Assembly (NCBI GenBank): GCA_030674155.1
Contig: CM060325.1
Coordinates: forward strand, 53,165,319-53,196,304
Source: Stramonita haemastoma
Taxonomy: Eukaryota; Mollusca; Gastropoda; Neogastropoda; Muricidae
Reading direction: 5' to 3'
Length of the DNA: 30,986 nt
The first letter of the stretch is position 1; every line of letters starts with the position of its first letter. Of the stretch, positions 18,901-23,713 are shown in pieces. The position numbers and the translations under genes are program-made. Under the pieces are notes generated by a model, which worked only from the letters and a program-made list of their open reading frames with translations, did not search any database and was not told where the DNA came from.

Positions 18901-19423
18901 AGCTCTAGCCAAGGGCTGCCCCCCCCCCCCCCAAAATAATTTTTTTTTTTTTTAATATGCAGTAGCAGGATAAACACTCTGAACAGGGGACTTGATAGCC
19001 TAGTGGTCAGAACACAGTGCTCACAATTTGACGACCCGAGTTTGATTCCCGTTGGAGGGGATTTTTCCCCTGGAGTTAACATCAGTGCGGACTCCTCTCT
19101 CCCCAAAAGTCCTTCGAATGAGACTGTAAACCGAGGCCCCGTGTGCGAACACATGCAGAACATCTTGCATACACGTTAAATCCTGTTCTGCTTTTCATAA
19201 GAGTAGGCCATTGTATGCAGGTGGGAACAGATGACAAGATTGACAAAACCGCATACATACAGGGACTGGATGAAAAAAAGCACATGAGTGCTTATTCCAT
19301 TATCCTCGATATAAAAGAATGAAATTTTTTTTAAAAACCGAAATGAACAGCACTCACCATTTCCAGCATAAAGGTCAGCGACCCCATGATACGAATGGTT
19401 CTGTTGAACCGTATCTCCAGATA
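1843..19423 (-). CDS. SLC5A8-like: SLC5-family sodium-coupled monocarboxylate-like transporter, 13 exons, 5' end missing
   Basis: This is the gene-level entry; the exons follow. Joining 13 minus-strand exons (19423-19358, 15166-15115, 14480-14413, 13184-13027, 11912-11772, 10835-10706, 9344-9256, 8586-8459, 7021-6864, 6277-6054, 4324-4221, 3111-3041, 1914-1843) gives one open frame of 486 codons plus TGA. All introns are GT-AG and every phase matches. The protein would be a multi-pass plasma-membrane Na+ symporter. SLC5-type landmarks in order are [71 protein letters not shown] and [11 protein letters not shown]. The STVSS stretch corresponds to the helix carrying Na+-site serines in this fold. 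SMCT proteins are about 600 residues, so about 110 N-terminal residues are missing. SLC5A6 or another SLC5A8/12 paralogue cannot be excluded. The substrate is inferred from family only. Confidence 0.93.
2053..2120. repeat. GA microsatellite abutting a SINE tail
   Basis: About 34 GA units followed by a T run that is the start of a reverse-oriented SINE. Confidence 0.95.
2137..2331 (-). mobile_element. SINE family 1, reverse, head truncated at a GA repeat
   Basis: The tail (ATATCAAGGATAA...TGTGCTTT) is at the low end, followed by the body with GGCCTACTCTTACGAAAAGC and the conserved GGCCTCGGTTTA-AGTCTCA segment. The tRNA-like head is missing; the element stops at AGTCTCA and runs straight into GA repeats. 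Confidence 0.85.
2332..2490. repeat. GA/GACA microsatellite
   Basis: Mixed GA and GACA units starting exactly at the internal break of the adjacent SINE. Confidence 0.95.
2705..3027 (+). repeat. Retroelement 3' tail running into an ATT/ATC repeat
   Basis: AGATTCAGCGCTATACAAAT at 2729-2748 is followed by ATT/ATC trinucleotides to 3027. A longer pattern of mixed ATT, ATC and GTT units recurs at about 2808, 2880 and 2960. The same GCGCTAT-TAAAT-type tail occurs at 9500 and, reversed, at 10870-10935. Confidence 0.75.
3041..3111 (-). CDS. SLC5A8-like: Transporter exon l (cytosolic tail)
   Basis: This 71-nt exon (phase 1 in, 0 out) completes Gly and encodes [20 protein letters not shown], then KKQ. 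It is a hydrophilic, basic tail with two cysteines directly after the last helix, at the place where SLC5A8/12 proteins have a short cytosolic tail. The acceptor is TTTACTGCCACAG and the donor is CAG|GTAAGT. The downstream intron opens with a long ATT/ATC repeat (2760-3027). Confidence 0.9.
3120..4220. other. Intron between exons k and l
   Basis: T-rich intron sequence with no recognised element except a GT/GCAT alternating purine-pyrimidine tract at 4020-4125. Confidence 0.6.
4221..4324 (-). CDS. SLC5A8-like: Transporter exon k (last transmembrane helix)
   Basis: This 104-nt exon (phase 2 in, 1 out) completes Ser and encodes [20 protein letters not shown], then [14 protein letters not shown]. 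The short WYRLSY motif followed by one long hydrophobic helix matches the last membrane segment of SMCT proteins (Y-LSY-W---LG-). The acceptor is GTGTGTTGCAG, with the pyrimidine tract supplied by a short TG run. The donor is ACAG|GTAACA. Confidence 0.94.
4536..4559. repeat. Poly-G run
   Basis: More than 20 consecutive G on the plus strand, so C on the transcript strand. The exact length is likely to be unreliable in the assembly. Confidence 0.9.
4880..4959. repeat. CA microsatellite
   Basis: About 40 CA units in the intron between exons j and k. Confidence 0.97.
5068..5112. repeat. TG/GC alternating tract
   Basis: TG repeat followed by GCGCGCGCGC next to a SINE tail; alternating purine-pyrimidine sequence. 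Confidence 0.85.
5118..5456 (-). mobile_element. SINE family 1, reverse, near full length
   Basis: Reversed element with its tail at 5118-5180 and its tRNA-like head at the high end. The box B-like GATTCGAACCC appears reversed at 5400-5410, and a box A-like region (GACCACCACGCTATCC) lies near 5440-5456. It is diverged from the consensus shared by the other copies and is followed at once by a TG repeat. Confidence 0.85.
5458..5640. repeat. TG/GCAT microsatellite
   Basis: TG repeat for about 90 bp, then mixed GT/GCAT alternating sequence. Confidence 0.95.
5640..5833 (+). repeat. Dispersed repeat R1, copy 1
   Basis: It shares with 7512-7725 the string AGTGCACAAATCCAACATCA near its start and AATTAGCAGCTGAGAGGAGC near its end, with GGGCTGGGCTGGGATGG between. 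Both copies have the same orientation. The family is not recognised. Confidence 0.8.
5866..5970. repeat. TA/TACA microsatellite
   Basis: TACATA then TA repeats with AATA interruptions, close to the donor of exon j (6053). Confidence 0.95.
6054..6277 (-). CDS. SLC5A8-like: Transporter exon j (helix plus glycosylated extracellular loop)
   Basis: This 224-nt exon (phase 0 in, 2 out) is the longest. It encodes [20 protein letters not shown], a transmembrane helix, then a long loop ([20 protein letters not shown] and on). The loop contains two N-glycosylation sequons (NIT, NGS) and a threonine-rich stretch ([10 protein letters not shown]). SMCT proteins have a glycosylated extracellular loop here, before the last helix. 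The acceptor is TTTTTATTCAG and the donor is AGAG|GTAGAG. Confidence 0.94.
6410..6451 (-). other. Micro-exon-like copy 3 of exon i 3' end
   Basis: This 42-nt stretch encodes [14 protein letters not shown]. It has the same TTTGTTTTGTTTTGTCAG acceptor-like lead and GTTAGT donor as copy 2. It is the copy farthest from the parent exon, about 130 bp before exon 6054-6277. A degenerate relic (TTGTTTTGTTAG then CTGCTG) is visible at about 6340-6380. Confidence 0.8.
6581..6622 (-). other. Micro-exon-like copy 2 of exon i 3' end
   Basis: This 42-nt stretch encodes [14 protein letters not shown] (F to L, V to I and S to T against exon i). It is preceded by TTTGTTTTGTTTTGTCAG and followed by GTTAGT. 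There are no stops or indels. It lies in a unit of about 155-175 bp that also carries a SINE tail (GCACACGAGTGCTTATT) and is shared with copy 3. Confidence 0.8.
6737..6778 (-). other. Micro-exon-like copy 1 of exon i 3' end
   Basis: This 42-nt stretch encodes [14 protein letters not shown], identical in protein to the last 14 codons of exon 6864-7021 but with several silent changes. It is preceded by TTTGTTGTGTTAG and followed by the donor GTTAGT. Inclusion would be in frame (phase 0/0). It is the nearest and most similar copy to the true exon. Whether it is spliced is unknown. Confidence 0.8.
6864..7021 (-). CDS. SLC5A8-like: Transporter exon i, whose 3' end is tandemly copied downstream
   Basis: This 158-nt exon (phase 1 in, 0 out) encodes [38 protein letters not shown] and the terminal [29 protein letters not shown] is the conserved late transmembrane region of SLC5 proteins. 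The acceptor is TGCTGCGCAG and the donor is TGG|GTTAGT. The last 42 nt, from 6905 down to 6864, recur three times in the following intron with the same donor (see the copies at 6737, 6581 and 6410). Confidence 0.95.
7088..7502 (+). mobile_element. SINE family 2, full length
   Basis: The tRNA-like head has a box A-like GGTGGTCTAGGTGGT and a box B-like GGTTCGTACCC. The core is CTAGTCTTTCGGATGAGAC, then AGCGCACGTAAAAGAACCCA, and the 3' part contains the perfect palindrome GCTCTCCCCGGGGAGAGC (7424-7441). The tail is AAATAC repeats. It lies between exons h and i, about 70 bp from the acceptor of exon i. Confidence 0.88.
7512..7725 (+). repeat. Dispersed repeat R1, copy 2
   Basis: Second copy of the repeat at 5640-5833, with a roughly 10-bp insertion (AGGGCCTAGT) relative to it. 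A SINE 1 head follows immediately. Confidence 0.8.
7728..7962 (+). mobile_element. SINE family 1, internally deleted or interrupted
   Basis: The head GATAGCCTAGTGGTCAGAAC (7733-7752) jumps directly to the 3' part (AAGAGTAGGCCATT) and then to an AAAT tail of about 70 bp. The missing middle continues at 7985 in the next copy, which starts at the base where this head stops. Confidence 0.8.
7985..8315 (+). mobile_element. SINE family 1 lacking only the first part of the head
   Basis: It starts AACATTGCGCTCGCAATTTG, has box B-like GGTTTGATTCCC, the core GAGACTATAAACCAAGG and the tail GCACATGAGTGCTTATTTC, then AAAT repeats. With 7728-7752 it would make one complete element. Confidence 0.85.
8459..8586 (-). 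CDS. SLC5A8-like: Transporter exon h (sodium-site helix)
   Basis: This 128-nt exon (phase 2 in, 1 out) completes Ser and encodes [20 protein letters not shown], then [22 protein letters not shown]. In the LeuT-fold symporters the paired serines of S-SS contribute to the conserved Na+ site. [11 protein letters not shown] is almost invariant in SMCT/SMVT. The acceptor is TGTGTTGACAG and the donor is TCAG|GTGAAG. The upstream intron is largely trinucleotide repeats (8640-9080). Confidence 0.96.
8640..9080. repeat. Mixed trinucleotide repeats (ATT, ACT, ATC)
   Basis: Trinucleotide tract filling most of the intron between exons g and h, including about 14 ACT units at 8745-8787 and many ATC units. 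Open frames here are repeat translations. Confidence 0.93.
9256..9344 (-). CDS. SLC5A8-like: Transporter exon g
   Basis: This 89-nt exon (phase 0 in, 2 out) encodes [20 protein letters not shown] and VACVYSAAL, then two bases of a Ser codon. DQL-P-FVM---G--PG-PGLF---YSAALS is the canonical run of this family, entering the helix with the sodium-site serines. The acceptor is GGTGGTTTCAG and the donor is CTCAG|GTGAGC. Confidence 0.95.
9490..9575 (+). repeat. Retroelement 3' tail and AGT/ATT repeat
   Basis: ATTCAGCGCTATGTAAATAC at 9509-9528, then AGT units and ATT units. It is the same tail type as at 2729. Confidence 0.7.
9710..9990. repeat. Compound GATA/GGTA/GA/GACA microsatellite
   Basis: GGAT/GATA and GTAG units, then about 80 bp of GA, then GATA and GACA. 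Confidence 0.95.
10005..10165 (+). mobile_element. SINE family 1, 3' fragment
   Basis: Begins near AACCTGTTCCACTTTTCAG and ends AGCACACAAGTGCTTATTCC plus AATAAAAGAATAA. The 5' half is replaced by the compound microsatellite. Confidence 0.8.
10267..10612 (-). mobile_element. SINE family 1, reverse, full length
   Basis: Tail at 10276-10320 (ATATCGAGGATAATGGAATA), body with GGCCTCGGTTTATAGTCTCA, box B-like GAATCAAACCCGGG reversed at 10552 and box A-like CCACTAGGCTATCC reversed at 10591-10604. Confidence 0.9.
10706..10835 (-). CDS. SLC5A8-like: Transporter exon f
   Basis: This 130-nt exon (phase 2 in, 0 out) encodes [20 protein letters not shown] and on through [20 protein letters not shown]. 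It contains one hydrophobic helix followed by the YY-CDP-K-G--SKPDQ loop typical of the family (compare Y--CDP in SMCT). The acceptor is CTTTCTGTGCAG and the donor is CAG|GTGAGA. A full-length SINE in reverse orientation ends about 95 bp from the donor. Confidence 0.95.
10868..10935 (-). repeat. Retroelement 3' tail, reversed
   Basis: ATGGAATTTGTATAGCGCTG is the reverse of the tail at 2729, with its AAT-type repeat at the low end. It lies about 35 bp upstream, in transcript sense, of exon f. Confidence 0.65.
11098..11480 (+). mobile_element. SINE family 4, tRNA-like head fused to 5S rRNA-like segment, duplicated head
   Basis: A box A-like GATAGCTCAGTGGTCAGAGC (11102-11121) is followed by an A/T-rich spacer and a second head fragment (TAGTCAGAGCGCTTGC). 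Then comes a segment like the 5S rRNA internal promoter: AGTTAAGCAGTGTCAAGC and GTTGGATGGGTGACCG (11215-11262). The 3' body (GGGTCAGGGGAGATAAAGC, ACCACACAGGTTATGGGAC) is shared with the reversed copy at 28000-28296. Confidence 0.85.
11488..11745. repeat. Trinucleotide repeat AAT/GAT/AAC
   Basis: Mixed trinucleotides directly after the family 4 SINE, 27 bp before the donor of exon e (11771). Confidence 0.95.
11772..11912 (-). CDS. SLC5A8-like: Transporter exon e
   Basis: This 141-nt exon (phase 2 in, 2 out) completes Asp and encodes [20 protein letters not shown], then [38 protein letters not shown] and NQ--(V/L)QRY are highly conserved in SMCT/SMVT transporters and mark the helix-loop before the next membrane segment. 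The acceptor is TGTGTCATAG and the donor is TG|GTGAGA, and the split codon makes Trp with the next exon. Confidence 0.95.
11940..12300. other. Unannotated intron sequence with a local repeat
   Basis: Two short related segments, TAAGCGTAAGGCACAGTGTTC at about 11958 (first 20 bases shared) and TAAGCGTGAGGCACAGTGTT at about 12066, indicate a local duplication of about 108 bp that includes ATTCTTG. No element is recognised. Confidence 0.55.
12361..12527. repeat. CA microsatellite
   Basis: About 165 bp of CA with a few TA and GC interruptions. Confidence 0.97.
12536..12800 (+). mobile_element. SINE family 1, 3' fragment plus a second isolated tail
   Basis: Begins near TTGCACTCATGTTAAAACC (the ACACGTTAAATCCTG position of the element) and runs to the tail at 12671-12713. 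A second tail (GCACATCAGTGCTTATTCC) follows at 12759-12798, so the tail is duplicated. The left edge abuts the CA repeat. Confidence 0.8.
12828..12950 (-). mobile_element. SINE family 2, reverse, 3' end only
   Basis: ACCACTTTATGTCACAGCAG, then AGATTTCTCAGCGTGAAATTC and the palindrome-like CTCTCTCCCCAGGGGAGAG. This matches the last 120 bp of the 7088-7502 copy. Confidence 0.8.
13027..13184 (-). CDS. SLC5A8-like: Transporter exon d
   Basis: This 158-nt exon (phase 0 in, 2 out) encodes [20 protein letters not shown] onward to GGRFSWDL, then two bases of an Asp codon. G-KAV-WTD-FQ is the sodium:solute symporter signature region leading into a transmembrane helix. The following extracellular loop is glycine-rich ([13 protein letters not shown]). 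The acceptor is TGTCCTCAG and the donor is GA|GTGAGT. The exon is GC-rich compared with its introns. A SINE fragment starts about 17 bp beyond the acceptor. Confidence 0.95.
13201..13355 (+). mobile_element. SINE family 1, 3' fragment next to the acceptor of exon d
   Basis: GGAGTAGTAGTAGGCCATTG to the tail AAAAGCACACGTGAGTGC and ATATAAAAGAATTAAAA. Its edge is about 17 bp from the exon d acceptor, so in transcript sense it supplies CCTACTACTACTCCTG just upstream of the splice site. Confidence 0.8.
13403..13990. repeat. TGCTG pentanucleotide minisatellite with higher-order units, ending in TATTG repeats
   Basis: Runs of TGCTG are broken by a conserved spacer (TCTGTCTTCC-TAGC-TTTGTG plus GGTTG-rich sequence) that occurs about five times, near 13473, 13579, 13671, 13759 and 13828. 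This gives higher-order units of roughly 70-105 bp. A TATTG pentanucleotide run follows at 13924-13990. Confidence 0.92.
14055..14292 (+). repeat. Dispersed repeat R2, copy 1
   Basis: It shares GGCTAA, GTCAGTTA and CAACCT, and near the end TCCTCTGAAGT, AGTATGGCTGCC and ATGGTAA, with 16440-16712. In both places a CAATA-type pentanucleotide run precedes it. The family is not recognised. Confidence 0.7.
14413..14480 (-). CDS. SLC5A8-like: Transporter exon c
   Basis: This 68-nt exon (phase 1 in, 0 out) completes the valine of QVTG and encodes [22 protein letters not shown], a transmembrane segment. Its last residues join [13 protein letters not shown] of the next exon to give the family's YTALGG motif. 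The acceptor is ATTTCACATTGCAG and the donor is TTG|GTAAGT. A GA microsatellite (14537-14612) lies just upstream in transcript sense. Confidence 0.93.
14537..14612. repeat. GA microsatellite
   Basis: About 38 GA units with one AAGA break, about 60 bp upstream of exon c in transcript sense. Confidence 0.96.
14686..14785. repeat. GAAT tetranucleotide repeat
   Basis: About 24 GAAT units with one GAGT. Confidence 0.96.
15115..15166 (-). CDS. SLC5A8-like: Transporter exon b
   Basis: This 52-nt exon (phase 0 in, 1 out) encodes [17 protein letters not shown] plus the first base of a valine codon. The Y-APALAL-QVTG string is diagnostic of the SMCT/SMVT branch and covers a transmembrane helix and the loop after it. 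The acceptor is TGGTTACAG and the donor is CAAG|GTAAGA. The upstream intron (15167-19357) is the longest in the gene at about 4.2 kb. It holds the GAAA tract, the MITE pair and several SINEs. Confidence 0.92.
15390..16120. repeat. Polypurine tract, mainly GAAA repeats
   Basis: Over 700 bp of almost pure A/G on the plus strand, GAAA units dominating from about 15675 to 16090. Both long frames across it (K/E/R-rich on plus, F/L/S-rich on minus) are repeat translations. Confidence 0.95.
16190..16436. repeat. CACAG and ACAAT pentanucleotide repeats
   Basis: ACAGC-type pentamers at 16190-16293 are the reverse complement of the TGCTG unit at 13403. ACAAT-type units at 16398-16436 are the reverse complement of the TATTG run at 13924. 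Confidence 0.9.
16440..16712 (+). repeat. Dispersed repeat R2, copy 2
   Basis: A longer copy of the repeat at 14055-14292, sharing TCCTCTGAAGT and AGTATGGCTGCC at its 3' end. A TTTA repeat follows. Confidence 0.7.
16743..17052 (-). mobile_element. SINE family 1, reverse, near full length
   Basis: Tail at 16750-16790, body with GGCCTACTCTTACGAAAAGC, core GGCCTTGGTTTATAGTCTCA, and box A-like GACCACTAGG reversed at 17040-17049. Confidence 0.88.
17175..17608 (+). mobile_element. MITE-like element, copy 1
   Basis: About 430 bp bounded by inverted ends: ATATGTGGCGCTCCACCACG with AATGAGTCG on the left, CTCATTATGTGGTGGAGCGT and CACATATAT on the right. No coding capacity is seen. Homologous over its whole length to 17903-18436 in the opposite orientation, with shared strings such as GGCAGGTGGGGGT and TTTTGAGATTTTGATTGATT. 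The terminal inverted repeats are about 30 bp; a target-site duplication is not certain because the ends are AT repeats. Confidence 0.82.
17650..17880 (-). mobile_element. SINE family 1, old reverse copy between the two MITEs
   Basis: Diverged element with GCAATGGCCTACTCTTCC, the core CACAGGACCTCAGTTTAATG and GAGAGTGGAGTCAGTACTAC. It fills the space between the two MITE copies. Confidence 0.75.
17903..18436 (-). mobile_element. MITE-like element, copy 2, inverted, with expanded end
   Basis: Reverse-oriented homologue of 17175-17608. The low end is ATATGACACTCCACAGCATA with ATGAGTCGC. The high end carries GGCTCCTGGC and then the terminal motif expanded into six 22-bp repeats, finishing TTGGTGGACAGTCACAAATA. 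Confidence 0.8.
18287..18418 (+). repeat. Six exact 22-bp tandem repeats inside the MITE end
   Basis: The unit is GTGCTGTGCAACTCATTTCT followed by TG, repeated six times without change (132 bp). It corresponds to a single GTGCTAAGCGACTCATTTCG-type stretch, plus TG, in the terminal repeat of MITE copy 1. Confidence 0.95.
18600..18810 (+). mobile_element. SINE family 1, diverged, head missing
   Basis: CAAAGTCCTTCAGATGAGAC, then ACTGTGTGCAAAACCATGCA, GAACATCTTG, CCTGTTCTGCCTTTCAG and GGAAACAGATGACAG follow the family order with many substitutions. An older copy. Confidence 0.72.
18983..19322 (+). mobile_element. SINE family 1, full length (best reference copy)
   Basis: Box A-like TAGCCTAGTGGTCAGA (18997-19012) and box B-like GAGTTTGATTCCCG (19036-19050), core CCTTCGAATGAGACTGTAAA, 3' domain GAGTAGGCCATTGTATGCAG, tail hairpin AGCACATGAGTGCT and ATATAAAAGAAT. 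It lies about 35 bp from the donor of exon a. Confidence 0.9.
19358..19423 (-). CDS. SLC5A8-like: Transporter exon a (most 5' exon placed)
   Basis: This 66-nt, phase 0/0 exon encodes 22 residues beginning [14 protein letters not shown] and ending TFMLEM. YLE-RFN is the strongly conserved motif at the start of a cytosolic loop in SLC5A8/12 proteins, normally preceded by something like KLTSAYE. The acceptor is TTTTTCTTTTTCAG and the donor is ATG|GTGAGT. A full-length SINE ends about 35 bp below the donor. The residues expected just before this exon appear only as the eight-copy array at 19758-20430. Confidence 0.93.
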
Positions 19424-19589
19424 CTGAAAAAGAAAAATGGCCAGAGTCTGAGTTGTAAAGTCAGGATCTATCTTAACAACAAGAAAAACAAATCCATCCT
19501 TGCCGCTGTGTAAGCTATACTTAGAGAGCAATGATGTGTTTGTTAGTGATGCAAATTCCTTTTTGGAATAGAAAAAATATAATGTATGC

Positions 19590-19590
<1 letters not shown>

Positions 19591-19657
<67 letters not shown>
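19591..19657. repeat. GT microsatellite
   Basis: About 33 GT units upstream, in transcript sense, of exon a. Confidence 0.97.
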
Positions 19658-19658
<1 letters not shown>

Positions 19659-19757
19659 ATATATCAGACAATGAAATGAGAAGCTAATGTTAGGTGTCAC
19701 CTAACACTAACTTCTCATTTCATCGTTTGATATATATATATATATATATAATCACAA

Positions 19758-20430
19758 ACCCACCTGACAGGCACTGGTCAACTCCACCTTTGGTCTATGT
19801 CACATAACATTAACTTCTCATTTCATTGATATATAATCACAAACCCATCTGATAGGCGCTGGTCAACTCCACCTTTGTTCTATGTCACATAACATCTCCC
19901 CATTTCATCGTTTCATATATTATATATAATCACAAACCCACCTGATAGATGCTGGTCAACTTTAACTTTGTTCTTTCTCACATAACATTAACAACAAATT
20001 TTAATGATATAAAATCACAAACCCACCTGACAGGCACTGGTTAACTTCACCTTTGTTCTATGTCACACAGCATCATCTCCTCATTTCATTGTTTGATATA
20101 ACTACAAACACACCTGGCAGGCACCTGTCAGTTTCACCTTTGTTCTTTGTCACATATCATAATCTCTTCATTTCAACATTTGATATATATATATAATCAC
20201 AAACACACCTGATAGACGCTGGTCTGTCTTAAACCCTTTTCTCTTTCTCACATAACATCTTCTCCACATTTCATCGTTTGATATCTATATATATATAATC
20301 CCAAACCCACCTGATAGGCACCGGTCAGCTTTATCTTGTTCTTTCTCACATAACACCTCTCCACATTTCACCGTTTGATATACATACATAATCCCAAACC
20401 CACCTGATAGGCGCTGGTCAGCTTCACCTT
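19758..20430 (-). repeat. Eight-copy array of an exon 3' end (KVKLTSAYQ-like) with donor
   Basis: The array has eight units of about 75-100 bp. Coding-like parts lie at 19764-19790, 19849-19875, 19942-19968, 20027-20053, 20114-20140, 20209-20238, 20311-20337 and 20404-20430. In minus-strand order from the low end they read KVELTSACQ, KVELTSAYQ, KLKLTSIYQ, KVKLTSACQ, KVKLTGACQ, KGLRQTSVYQ, KIKLTGAYQ and KVKLTSAYQ. Seven are followed by GTGGGT or GTGTGT; the second has ATGGGT. The peptide fits the family motif (K)LTSAYE that precedes YLE-RFN, and its phase 0 end joins exon 19358-19423. An in-frame TGA lies 15 nt upstream of the coding part in the copies I checked, and no pyrimidine-rich acceptor is evident. 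At most one copy is likely to be a real exon end. Confidence 0.75.
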
Positions 20431-20465
20431 TCTTCTTTCTCACATAACTTAAACTCCTCATTCAC

Positions 20466-20484
20466 TGATATAATATATATATAT

Positions 20485-20530
<46 letters not shown>
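20466..20530. repeat. TA microsatellite
   Basis: TA repeats at the upstream edge of the exon-end array. Confidence 0.95.
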
Positions 20531-20531
<1 letters not shown>

Positions 20532-20533
20532 AA

Positions 20534-20886
20534 TCCAATTATGGTGCTTATAGCCCCGCCGACCACATAGGCCATATCAGGGCTATCGCCTCGTCACATT
20601 TTAGAACTCGTATTAAAAGTGTGCAACTATGTACAGTTTAAAACGAGATATAAAACCAACTCAACCGTCCTTGCCTGTATCGACGTCCCGGTCGACCATA
20701 AGGGTAGGCCCAGGACAGCCCCCGCGTCGTGGGAAAACCCACATCGATCACACTTAAAACGAGATAAAACCAAAACCGGGTTCCTTAAAACAACCTTGTC
20801 CTTAGAGACCAACCATACCACTTTCACTCATATCAGATGAAAAAAGCCGGATTCTCTCAGGAAGTTAAAAATGGTGTCCGGTGGAA
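20534..20886. repeat. Unassigned repeat-like sequence before the gap
   Basis: It contains GACCACATAGGCCATATCAG and GGCTATCGCC, which recur near 30168-30199 as GACCACGAAGGCTGCATCAG and GGCTATCGCC. There is also an internal repeat of AAAACGAGATA-AAAACCAA (20640 and 20756). A 66-codon minus frame (20827-20627) with a CDRC motif is probably chance. No family is assigned. Confidence 0.5.
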
Positions 20887-20986
20887 NNNNNNNNNNNNNN
20901 NNNNNNNNNNNNNNNNNNNNNNNNNNNNNNNNNNNNNNNNNNNNNNNNNNNNNNNNNNNNNNNNNNNNNNNNNNNNNNNNNNNNNN
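20887..20986. other. Assembly gap (100 N)
   Basis: One hundred N, the usual placeholder for a gap of unknown size. It lies between the exon-end array and a GT-rich region, upstream of the first placed exon, so missing 5' exons could fall in it. Confidence 0.99.
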
Positions 20987-21216
20987 TCAGAATTTATGGA
21001 TCTTGTGCTGTGTAGGTGGGGGGAGGGGGGGAGGGGGGAGGGGAGGAGAGGGTGTGTTTGTAGGTGTATATATGTGAGCCAGCACGCACGCACGCATGTG
21101 TGTGTGTGTTTGTGCGTGTGTGCGTGCGTGCGTGCATGCGTGCGTGCTTGTATATCTATATGTGTAAGCGCACGCATCTACATGTGTGTGTTTGCGTGCG
21201 CACGCGCGCGCGCACT

Positions 21217-21252
<36 letters not shown>

Positions 21253-21400
21253 AGCGTGTCTGCGTGTGCTTGTGCGTGCATCTGCGTGAATATGTGTGCA
21301 CGCACGCGCGAGCGTGTGTGTGTTTGTGTCTGTATGTGTATGCGTGCGTGCGCGTGTGCGTATATGTGTGTATATGTCTGTTTTATTTAATTATTTCTAC
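20987..21400. repeat. GGGGA run, then GT/GC/GCAT alternating sequence
   Basis: A G-rich start (21015-21050) followed by about 300 bp of GT, GCGT and GCGC alternation. It abuts the tail of the next SINE. Confidence 0.92.
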
Positions 21401-21407
21401 ATTTATT

Positions 21408-21750
21408 TATTCTTTCATATCGAGGATAATGGAATAAGCACTAATGTGCTTTTTTACATCCAGTCCCTGTGTGTATACAGTTTTGTAAATTTTGTCATCT
21501 GTTCCTACCGGCACACAATGGCCTACTCTTATGAAGGGTGGAACAGGAGTTAACGGGTGTGCAAGATGTTCTGCGTGCGTTCGCACACGGGGCCGGCCGG
21601 CCTCGGTTGATGGTCTCATCTGAAGGACTTTGGGGGAGAGTGGAGTCAGCACTGATGTTAACTCCAGGGGAAAAATCCCCTCGACCGGGAATCGAACCCA
21701 GGTCGTCAAATTGCGAGCGCAATGTTCTGACTACTAGGCTTTCCTGTCTA
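21408..21750 (-). mobile_element. SINE family 1, reverse, full length
   Basis: Tail at 21408-21455 (ATATCGAGGATAATGGAATA), box B-like GGGAATCGAACCCAGG (21687-21702) and box A-like CTGACTACTAGGCTTTCC at the high end. One of the least diverged copies. GT repeats flank both ends. Confidence 0.9.
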
Positions 21751-21754
21751 TGTA

Positions 21755-21792
21755 TGTGTGTTTGTGTGTGTGTTAACGTGTTTGCGCACGCT

Positions 21793-21834
<42 letters not shown>

Positions 21835-21917
21835 CGTGTGTGCGCACGCTCATGTGTGTGAGTGCGTGCGTGCGTGCGTGCATGCATGCGTTGCGTGCGT
21901 GCGGTGGCGTGTGTGTG

Positions 21918-22005
<88 letters not shown>
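21755..22005. repeat. GT microsatellite
   Basis: Two GT blocks separated by a GCGT-rich part (21850-21910). Confidence 0.96.
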
Positions 22006-22009
22006 TATG

Positions 22010-22435
22010 TACGTTAAGCCCACACGATGGGATATAAACAGCGCTGTAAAGTAGTTTACATTAGCACCAAAGTCTTTTAACCAGTTTATCTTGTAATACA
22101 AACTCACACTGAAACAAAATCAAAAAAAAAAGAAGAAACAATGTAATTATCCTTCTCTCCAAAGAGAAATTAATTACACAACTGAATGAAAGGGGAAACA
22201 AACAAACTTGCAAGCAAATAAAGAAAGAAACAAACAAAACAATACAACAAGCCCTGGATTCAATTTTGTGCGGAGTTCTTGTTCTCATATTACTCTCTAT
22301 GGACCATAAGTTGTGTAAGCTCTTTACAATTGTTTTTTTTATATTATTATCATTATTCTTGTATTAAGAAACAAAACATTCTTTGGTGATTTTTACCCTC
22401 TCCCCTCAATCACGTTCTGTTGCGGAAACTTTTTA
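22010..22435. other. Unannotated A/T-rich stretch
   Basis: No gene or repeat family recognised; A-rich with short AAAC and AAAG clusters. Confidence 0.6.
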
Positions 22436-23152
<717 letters not shown>

Positions 23153-23159
23153 ACATTTA

Positions 23160-23334
23160 AGATATGGCTGTATAACTTCCTTGTCTTAATTTTGCTGATA
23201 ATCTATTTCATATACACATATGTTGAAAGTAATATGTTTATAACCCTTATGTGATACGCCCACACTCTACGCCCACCATTCTTTTGTTTTGTGGCCTAAG
23301 GCCGATGTAGAGTATAGGTCTAAAGTCTGAGCTC

Positions 23335-23335
<1 letters not shown>
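23160..23335. other. Short unannotated unique sequence
   Basis: Nothing recognised between the tetranucleotide array and the next TCTG repeat. Confidence 0.5.
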
Positions 23336-23680
<345 letters not shown>

Positions 23681-23681
23681 T

Positions 23682-23713
<32 letters not shown>

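Noticed and set aside
18983..19060. True tRNA gene
   Set aside because: Box A- and box B-like motifs are present, but no cloverleaf can be closed and a SINE body follows. The same holds for the other SINE heads, including the perfect box B at 27302.
20627..20827. 66-codon minus frame with CDRC, possible zinc-binding peptide
   Set aside because: Too short, no second metal-binding pair, and it lies in repeat-like DNA beside a gap.
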